The notes beneath the pieces were generated by a model. The model ran no database searches, had not been told where the DNA came from, and saw only the letters and a program-made list of their open reading frames with translations. 64,000 bases of DNA from Eublepharis macularius (taxonomy: Eukaryota > Chordata > Lepidosauria > Squamata > Eublepharidae): positions 17,928,001-17,992,000 of the forward strand of contig NC_072805.1 of assembly GCF_028583425.1 (NCBI RefSeq), in the 5' to 3' direction. This document shows, in pieces, positions 56,791 to 64,000 of the stretch (the stretch's first letter is position 1; each line of letters opens with the position of its first letter). The translations under genes and the position numbers were made by a program.

Positions 56791-57755
56791 ATCAACCATG
56801 TTATTATAGGGAAAGACATGAAGGAGGACATGCAAATCCCTTTCAAGGTTTAATGTGACTCTTTCCTACGCCACATTTCAACATTAGTAATAAATAGAAT
56901 GCCTGAAGGGGAACATCAAAAACCTTTGAACTGTTCACACATGCAGTTTGACTTGGGGCTGGCAAGCCTTGGCCTTTTTCATCTTGCTAAATTGCCATCT
57001 GACGCCATATAAAATGGGAATAGCTGCTAAAGCCTATAATAACTCATGTAGTAGGAATTTGGGGCAAAGGGATATAAATCCAGATCTGGAAGACAATATC
57101 TTCCAGACTTCACTCTGACTTTACACCAGAAGTTATAGTTTTACTTATCGAGTGGCTTACAGGATGCTGTAAATTTCCTTCAAACCATGTGATCTGTTTT
57201 TTGTTAGAAACCAAGTTTGCTTTAAGTTAGAGACACATTTTTATTGTTGTTGTTGTTAGTTCCACATTATGATCCTTTTTTGCTGCTGAAGAAGTGGTAG
57301 TTCTACACAGTCCTGGCATTAATGCTAATATTCTCCATAAAAATCTAATAATGTCTACCCTCACTAGCCAAATTTTACTATTAGGCTTATTCGGAAACAG
57401 AGTAAATACCGTTGAGCAATGGCTCTTTTTCTCCATGAATTCCTTCCTGCAGTGCTAAAATTTAAATTTTGTTCCTATCCCTTTTTGTTGTACAGTATCA
57501 CTCCGAGCATGTCAGCTTTGCTACACTGAATTAATTATTTCCTGTTAACTCCAGATACCCACAGGAAGTAATTAAGGTGAGAAGTGGAAGCTGTTTAAAA
57601 CTAGAGGAAGCCAGAACAATGAAAAAGAGGCAGTTGCCCTGGAGAGTCTTGGTAGTACTTTGTGTGGAGGGCTGATGGTGAGATTGTGCTTTAAATGAGG
57701 AAAAGGTTCCATGTGTCAAGGCTTTCTAAAGAACTAGAATGCAACAAATTGCTAA
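56791..57755. other. Gene-free stretch
   Basis: Nothing recognised except a (GTT)n-like run near 57243-57258. Confidence 0.4.
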
Positions 57756-57760
57756 CTATG

Positions 57761-58361
57761 AGCCAAGCTACAAGTGACTTTTTTCACGTGGAGAACACTT
57801 GATCGTTTTCGCAAGTTTTCCTGGGAACTGAAGTCCCAGTGTCCTTCCCCTCTCTGTTAGAATCGCTGCCTGAAGAGCCAGAGAAAGCTGGCTGCAGCAG
57901 TAGCTTTTGTAAATCGTTCCTCCAGTCACACGCCTGCTCTCAACAATCATTTGGGGGCGGGCAGCTGCAGCTTTCTCCCTGGGCATCCTGTTTCCGGGGA
58001 GCTGCTCTGGAGAAAGCCGCCATGTCAGTGAAGCTCCAGCCGCAGCAACAGCGGAAGAATCTGCTGCTGCTCTAACATGCCCTCATTCCAGTTTTTCTCC
58101 AGGAGCTCAGGAGCAAGGCGGCTTTCTCCAGAGCAGCTCCCAGGAGCAGGACGCCCAGGGAGAAAGTAGCAGTTGCCCGCCCCCAAACGATTGTTGAGAG
58201 CAGGCTTGTGACTGGAGGAACGATTTGCAGCCAGCTTTCTCTGGCTCTTCAGGCAGCGATTCGAACAGAGAGGGGAAGGACACTGGGACTTCAGTTCCCA
58301 GAAGAACTTGCGAAAACGATCAAGTGTTCTACGTGTGAAAAAAGTCACTTGTAGCTTGGCT
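57761..58361. mobile_element. 600-bp inverted-repeat element, same termini as 8.17 kb
   Basis: Ends agccaagctacaagtgac and gtcacttgtagcttggct. The two arms of roughly 280 bp pair through 'gaactgaagtcccagtgtcc', 'gagccagagaaagctgg' and 'ggagctgctctggagaaagc'. Loop near 58060. It is non-coding; the 148-codon frame is a shadow of the palindrome. Confidence 0.65.
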
Positions 58362-58906
58362 GTAGATATCTGTAGATTATAGATATCAGTTCCCCTGGAA
58401 GAAATAGCAGCTTCAGAGGACCCTATGATACACCACAGAATCTGGGAGACGCAGAAGTCCTTGAGTGCCATCCCATTATTGATGAGCTCTTTGCATCACC
58501 TGGGGGGGGGGGAGTTTTTATTCATATGCAAATGTATGCAAATGGAAATGAGCAACCCCATGGCACCAGCATGTCACAGATACTAGTGCAGTGTTGACAT
58601 ACCTGGTTGTAATTTTCTCGATAGAGAAGAGAAATGTTCCAAATACTCTGCCTCAGAGAGAGCAGAGCAACTTTCATGAAGCTCATAGGGACACCCCCAA
58701 CACTTGCCAATCAATGAGCAACGTCCTGGCATCAATTCTGTATCAGCTAGATATGGAAGCAGCCTGACAAATCGATTAGATCCCATGGAAAAACAAGTGG
58801 AAGCTGCCTTGAGCCAAGAGAAAGGGCGGGGTATAATCAATCTAATTACTCCTTGCTGTCCAAGTGAGAGCAATTGCATCCCCACTCTCTTTTCTGCATA
58901 TGCAAG

Positions 58907-59438
58907 CAGGGCTAGCGCGTCCATGGAGGCGGGTCCGGCAGCCACCTCGAGCGCTGAGATGCTGGAGGGGGCGCCGGGGGCGCACGCTGCGGAGCTGGCG
59001 GTGGCAGCACTGGTGGTTGAGCAGGAGGGCTGGGAAGCCGCCCGCGCGCCACCCTGGCCACCTGCCACGCCTAACCCGCAGCTGCTACACCTGGCTGGGA
59101 GCATGTGCTGGCGGCGGCAGCACAGGGCAGTCTGAGCTGGCAGCCTCCCAGCCCTTCTCTCAGTTGTCACATGCTGCCACTGCCTGCACACAGCTGCAGG
59201 CCGGGCGCGGCAGGCAGCCGGGGTGCGCAGGGCAACTGAGCGGTAGCACTGGGAGGCCACCTGCACTCCGTCCCAGCTGCCTGCTACGCCAATGGGGCCG
59301 GCTCACAGCGGCATGCTGCGTGATGACATCACATGCAGTGATGTCATCACACAGTCCAGGTGCACGCGCAAGTGGGGGCGGCAACAGCCCTGAAGCTGCC
59401 CCCGGACTCAGGCGCCAGAAACTCTGGCACTGGCCCTG
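58907..59438. mobile_element. GC/CpG-rich putative MITE
   Basis: Ends cagggctagcgc and gcactggccctg are imperfect inverted repeats. The 532-bp interior is far more GC-rich than its surroundings. Flanking octamers (tatgcaag / tacccgag) match in 5 of 8 positions, not enough to call a target duplication. It holds open frames over 220 codons on both strands with no recognisable protein, as expected of GC-rich DNA. Confidence 0.4.
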
Positions 59439-59783
59439 TACCCGAGACAGTGTTTCCCCTCAGGCATTGCTGGATCCAGCCTGTTGCGTAGTGATGCCAG
59501 CTTGCATCAACTTCTTGTCCCAAACATGGGAGCAATAGGCAACAAACTCAGACAATTCACGTGAAGAATTTGGAATACTTGACCTGCATGATAGAAGGAA
59601 GTCCCCCACAAAGTTCAGATCTTACTCTGAGGACTTCCTCCTTGCCTATATTACAGGGAACTTGAGCTCTGAGGACTGCTAGATTCTAAGGTTTTGGTTT
59701 TTTAAACTTTTTTTAACAACTCTCCCTCACAGTCTTTGCGTCTGAACGGTGTTATTCTGTGCTCTAAAGAATTCCTGTGCTTC
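59439..59783 (+). other. Possible 5' leader of the LINE
   Basis: Upstream of the first ORF1 ATG. No promoter motif is recognised and the LINE's true 5' end cannot be fixed. Confidence 0.3.
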
Positions 59784-60113
59784 ATGGCTTCGGGCAAGCG
59801 GCCAAGAGACATGGGGGAGTCGTCCCATTTGCCTACTAGCAAGCAGATGAAGATGGGGGATTTTTTCTCCTTAAAAAACAACAAACCTGAGCAGTCCTAC
59901 CCAGAATTTGCTGTTGAAACATCAAATCTCTTCTCCCCTCTAGAAAAAGGTATCCCTGAAGGGGACGGGGGTCCAATATGTTTGTTTGATAAAGGGAGTG
60001 GAGAAGACGCTGAGCCTCCAACAGGGGCGGGGTTTTTAAAGTTACAGCGTAGCCAGCAATTGAATGGTTTGAATGAAGAAAGAACATCTCCATCTGCTGA
60101 ACATCCTCTTCTT
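59784..60113 (+). pseudogene. LINE ORF1, 5' part (interrupted)
   Basis: Starts MASGKRPRDMGESS and runs 110 codons before an L1-like insertion. The protein is hydrophilic, with 'SSHLPTSKQMKMGDFFSLKN' and no domain I recognise. The frame resumes at 61653; after removing the insert and one target copy, the frame stays open to 62269, showing the parent ORF1 was intact when hit. Confidence 0.65.
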
Positions 60114-61652
60114 TTTAAAAATTTTTTTTTTTTTATTTTTCAATATACTACACAACACTACAATAACACTACACAAGACTATCACAAGGAAAGGGAAAGG
60201 ATGAAGAGAAAGGGAAGGGGCGGGGAAAAGGGGACATAAAGGGAAGGATAAACTACATTCAACACTACACTTCAATGTTTTCCCTTCATACTGCCATAAT
60301 AGAAAAAAAAAAAGCTCAATAAAATGATGATGGGGTGGTTAATCATACAGATTACACATTTCAAATTCTAATTAAACTTTCCTCCCCCTTCTGGGTCCCG
60401 GACGCAATTCTCTCTGTGCAACCGCAGCTGCGGTGCTCTCCTCCTCCCCCCCCCCTCAGGCTTCTCCTTTTCTTCGTTCTTGGTACACTGGAATTCCGGG
60501 TTTTTATCCTCAAAATCCTTTAGTTGATCTTCTGATAGTATCTTATAGGCTTGATCTTTATGTCTAAACCATATTCCTTCCGGAAGTAACCATTTATACT
60601 TTATTCCATGGTCCCTCAGAAGAGCTGCGAACTTTTTATACTTAAAACGTCTTTTCCGGACTAGAAATGGAACGTCCTTTAAAATCTTGACTTTAAGACC
60701 CATAAAGTCCAAATCCGCATTGTATGAGTTATATAGGATAGTGTCCCGAATCTTTTTAAATGAAAAGTCAATAATGATCTCGCGAGGCAGCTGTCGCTTT
60801 GTTGCATATTTTGAAGAAACCCGACGGACCTCCAAAATGGCGCTTTTAACCTCTTCTTTAGTTGTCCTCGCGGGTGTCGCCAGTAGTTCCGAGACCAAAT
60901 CCCACAGATCCTCATTTTCCTCCTCTTTCACATTTTGGAGACGCAAAATTGTCTGCGTTCGTTCCACCTGTAGCCCGATCAGCTGGTTCTCCACCAACTT
61001 CAGCTCTTTTTTCGTAGCCTTCACAAGTGACGCACTTTCCAGAGCAGACTTCTCTGCCCCCCCCGCTACTTCCTTAATGGTTTTCACTTTGCTTTCAATT
61101 GAGCCCACCCTTTGATCAGTTTCGTTCAGCTTGTCAACAAAGGGTTTTATGGCTTCCACCACCGCCCTGCGCACCAACTCTTCGAGCGACTCTCCCTTCT
61201 GCAAGGTAGCCGAGATTGACTTACCGAGAGCGGGACTTTGCTTCTTTGCTGCCATTTGGGGGGGGGGGCGCCAGCCAAATCCTGGAACTCACCGAAGGGG
61301 AAGAGCGAGTCTTCTTCAGATCATCCTCTCCTTCACAAACGCTTGTAGAACAGAAGGGATTCGCTTGTTTACAGGCTTCCGCCTGTTTCTTTTATTTGCC
61401 GTTTCTCGTTGCCCGGCGGCACTCAAGGCGCCGCGCACGTCTGCCAGCCTCCATAGGGACAAACGGGCAATTCCCCCCCCCCCGCATTGATTTCGGGAGG
61501 TTCTTCCCGCAGCGTCCCGGACCCTGCCTCCCTGACTGGGAGTCCTGGGGGCTAATCCTTGCAGATCAGCCGCCCGGTCAGGGTGCCTGGTCGCTTCCTC
61601 CCGGACCTGCCGAGAGGAGCGTCCGGCATGGCTGAGAAAGCGAAACCGAATC
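60114..61652 (-). mobile_element. ORF1-only L1-like (HAL1-like) insertion, 1.54 kb
   Basis: Flanked by ctgaacatcctcttctt at 60097-60113 and 61653-61669. On the minus strand: about 400 bp GC-rich leader with runs of C, ORF1 (61255-60368), about 250 bp 3' region, poly-A (seen as T run at 60122-60137). The nick site CTTCTT/AATC fits L1 endonuclease preference. There is no ORF2 at all, yet both element ends look complete. Confidence 0.75.
60368..61255 (-). CDS. L1-type ORF1 protein (Transposase_22-like), 295 aa
   Basis: The product would be an RNA-binding chaperone of the L1 type. Seen: a helical, heptad-like stretch at about 22-100 (coiled coil, trimerisation in L1), an RRM-like region at about 101-195 beginning TILRLQNVKEEEN and containing LPREIIIDFSFKKIRDTIL, and a C-terminal domain at about 198-255 with LLRDHGIKYKWLLPEGIWF. 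The tail after 260 is rich in Lys, Arg and Gly. The frame is intact with no stop or shift. The N-terminal ATG follows a GC-rich leader. The domain order and the HGIKY..L.P motif are typical of ORF1p; HAL1 elements also encode only this protein. Whether it is expressed is unknown. Confidence 0.75.
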   Translation of the reverse strand: MAAKKQSPALGKSISATLQKGESLEELVRRAVVEAIKPFVDKLNETDQRVGSIESKVKTIKEVAGGAEKSALESASLVKATKKELKLVENQLIGLQVERTQTILRLQNVKEEENEDLWDLVSELLATPARTTKEEVKSAILEVRRVSSKYATKRQLPREIIIDFSFKKIRDTILYNSYNADLDFMGLKVKILKDVPFLVRKRRFKYKKFAALLRDHGIKYKWLLPEGIWFRHKDQAYKILSEDQLKDFEDKNPEFQCTKNEEKEKPEGGGRRRAPQLRLHRENCVRDPEGGGKFN

Positions 61653-62269
61653 CTGAACATCCTCTTCTTAATCTAATTGCTAGAACTGTTGAATGTCTGT
61701 TTAAGAATATGAACAGCATGGAAGAGAGAATTAATGATCTCATCTCAGAAATAAAGTTATTATCTGAGAGGTTTGATAAGTGGCAACATGCACAGTTGGG
61801 AAATGTTTCCCTGGGACGATCCCACCAGCAACGGGCTTGTCCGCCTGATGGCAAAAGTTTAAAGCCCCAGGGGAAGGGTCTGGGTTCAGACAGCGGGGCG
61901 ATGCACAAGAAGAATGCCCAACAATTGGTCTTCCAATCAAACAAGGTGTGCCTGACAATTTGCCCCTACAGAGGGAGGCGTATAAGCTGGGGAACCAAGC
62001 ATTTGGTGAAGATGCACCTTAAGGAGCTTCTTCAGTTACATTACCATGAAATTGACTTAGAGCTTGTTGAACATCTTAATGGCATGTCGCAATTGCAAAA
62101 AATTCTACTTACCTTTGGGTCTTTGAACATTCCCGCCTTAATTTTAAGAGCTAAGGAACTCTTGTGGCTAAAGGGGGTTTTTCCGGCACGTTCGTTCCTT
62201 AATGTAAGAACGGTAGCCCTGCTGGCCGAGTCATCCTCTAAAGGGAGAAATAAAGGAAGAAGCCCCTGA
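61653..62269 (+). pseudogene. LINE ORF1, middle part
   Basis: Continues the interrupted frame (PEHPLLNLIART...). A short helical segment (ECLFKNMNSMEERINDLI) is followed by a basic and hydrophobic region (LKELLQLHYHEIDLELVEHL). Near 62250 the frame shifts: the coding-like reading continues one frame over (EEAPDSKEVQRDLNAL), so TGA at 62267 is probably not the original stop. Confidence 0.6.
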
Positions 62270-62720
62270 TTCAAAAGAGGTGCAGAGGGATTTGAATGCT
62301 CTGACTGAACAACCTGTTTGCACTGGAGGCTCCCAGCTGGTTAGTGAGAGTAAGGAGGATCAGATTATCCAGCCTGCTCTTGCTTCAATTTATCGCAAGC
62401 ATGAAATCTCAGGCGCCAATGATCACTTACAGTTTCTTGGAGGGCCCGCTGCTGTGGAACAACAGGTACCCAATGAAAGATCTAATGCTGCAAACGACTG
62501 GCTACAAGGGCCCACAGCCTCGGGTGAGCAGGATATATCAGCAAACTCAAGGGCCAAGGTCAGGGCAAGTCCTGCCAAAGTGGTCGCTGCCAACTGCTCT
62601 AATTTGGAGCTAAAGGATCAGTTGGGATCTTTATGTGTGCCCCTTTCCCAAGGTGAATTGGTGTTGGAGTCAGGTCAAATTTTACAAGAATCTGTCCCGT
62701 ACCTGAGGCGCCAGAATTGA
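62270..62720 (+). pseudogene. LINE ORF1, 3' part (after frameshift)
   Basis: Same frame as 59784; acidic, low-complexity-like tail ending LRRQN and TGA at 62718. About 70 bp separate it from the endonuclease frame. Confidence 0.5.
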
Positions 62721-62744
62721 TGCATATTTAGTGATGATTGTCAG

Positions 62745-64000
62745 ATGCTGGAAATGATATCAAGTACTGATTGACTATCAACCAAAGAGGAGGAGAGAAC
62801 GATTCGCTTCATTTCATGGAATATTGCTGGATGGAAGAGCAAAATGTATGACCCAGACTTTATTAAATTTTGAAAGCTCTTTGACTGTGTACTTCTTCAA
62901 GAAACATGGCTGGAAGATAGGATAGAAGACAGGCTAGAGCAAAACTCTTTTAAAGTGTATGATGTGCCAGCTTTTAAACTTCATTCTAAAGGCCGTTGTA
63001 GGGCGGGCCTAGCAATTTTGATCAAATCCAGTCTTCCATTAAAGATACGACCTTTGGGCGCCTGTTCTTCAATAGCCCAGGCCCTGTTGATAACTGCTTC
63101 TGCTTTGACCCTAATTGTGATCAATGTGTACTTACCCCCAAGCACTGATGTTGCTGAACAAATTGCTTTTTGGGAGGAATTTTCTGATTATGTGTCTATT
63201 TTAACAAGGCAGCCCAGCTTATGATTTTTGGGGACTTTAATGCTCGGATTGGAAACAACCAGAAGTGGATTTCATCATTCGGCTTTGAAGATGAAGAAGC
63301 TCTCCCCCTCCAGTTATCTTTACCCCGCTTATCCAAGGATACTATAATCAACAGAACTGGTGATAGATTGATTGAATTTTGTGTAACTCATAATGTTATA
63401 GCTTTTAATGGTCTCTCAAATTTCCCTGCCGCGACTGAATTTACCTTCATATCAACTCGTGGATGTAGCGTGATAGATTATTGCCTGGGTACTCCCACAC
63501 TATTGTCAAGAATCAAAAATGTGGCAGTAGTGTTGCGTACTGAAAGTGACCATCTGCTTGTAGTGGTGCTCCTAAGATTGGACCTTGTGGCAAATGAGGC
63601 TTTGTCACCACAAAGGGAGTTAGGTTCCGCTAACATCTTGAAAAAGATTAGGTGGTCCATAGGGCAGGAAAGGGAAATTGCTGACCTTCTGGATACGGAG
63701 AAGATACTTGGGTTAAGACAACAGATTATGAACTCTGATGACTATGAGGTTGTTTTTTCAGAATTTTCTGCTCTGATTAATTGTTGTAATTCTAAAGCTA
63801 AACCGATGAGTCAGGTGGTAACTGCAACCAGCTGGTTTGATTCGGACTGCTTAACCCAGAAAAGAGAACTAAGGGCTAGGTTTAGAGCAGCTCAACAGTC
63901 AGGGGAAAAAGGGAAAATAGTTACTTATCTTGAACATTAAAAAGTCTATTTAGACTTAATTATAAATAAAAAGAAAGCCTATTTCCAGAACAAGTGGGAT
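62745..64000 (+). pseudogene. LINE ORF2, apurinic endonuclease domain, broken, runs off the window
   Basis: Encodes the N-terminal endonuclease of an APE-type non-LTR retrotransposon. Motifs in order: RFISWNIAGW (about 62803), LLQETWL (about 62895), GLAILIKSS, IVINVYLPPS, MIFGDFNARIG (63221) and SDHLLVVVL (63545). Lesions: TGA at 62769 and 62871, a one-base frameshift at about 63215, TAA at 63938. After the TAA, the frame reads on (KAYFQNKW) toward an RT domain outside the window. The clade (L1/Tx1, I, Vingi, CR1 and others) cannot be settled without the RT. Confidence 0.8.

Noticed and set aside
58583..59538. Overlapping frames of 224 and 227 codons on opposite strands
   Set aside because: They lie in a GC-rich, stop-poor block, are low-complexity, match no family and overlap each other on both strands.

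Overview
The window looks like nuclear DNA of a squamate reptile (lizard or gecko type). The basis is one vertebrate gene with vertebrate splice signals set in a dense background of repeats: 5S-rRNA-derived SINEs, tRNA-type SINEs, CR1/L1/Penelope-like retroelements, hAT-type foldback MITEs and a Helitron. This placement comes from the repeat types I recognise, not from a database search, and the species is not determined.

The only cellular protein-coding gene I can support is PLA2G15 (lysosomal phospholipase A2, group XV; LCAT-like family), on the minus strand. Six coding exons are rebuilt from conserved protein blocks and GT/AG splice sites: 52288-52141, 34415-34259, 30646-30528, 28663-28565, 27293-27069 and 24427-23916. 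Together they give 1260 nt, 419 codons plus stop, with all intron phases compatible. The promoter lies in a CpG-rich stretch at about 52.05-52.6 kb with a TATA box and three CCAAT (NF-Y) motifs. A repeat-poor tract from 23915 to about 20075 with an AATAAA at its far end is the likely long 3'UTR.

Layout. 1-20 kb is gene-free downstream DNA with 5S-SINEs, foldback elements, LINE 3' ends and a CR1 fragment. 20-52.3 kb is PLA2G15; its introns hold four hAT MITEs, a Helitron with an internal minisatellite, a nearly perfect CpG-rich palindrome, a hAT element split by a LINE, and a Penelope-like fragment with a hammerhead-ribozyme-like motif. Close to exon 1 there is a tandem repeat array and an exact 95-bp second copy of the exon 1 splice donor. 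52.6-59.5 kb is gene-free upstream DNA with SINEs and a 600-bp inverted-repeat element. From about 59.7 kb to the window end lies a decayed APE-type LINE on the plus strand. Its ORF1 is interrupted by a complete 1.54-kb L1-like insertion on the minus strand that carries ORF1 but no ORF2 (HAL1-like), flanked by a 17-bp target duplication.

No prokaryotic system, CRISPR array, RNA operon or second cellular gene was found. The most unusual items are the nested ORF1-only L1 element, the duplicated splice donor, the ribozyme-bearing Penelope-like fragment and the CpG-rich palindrome.
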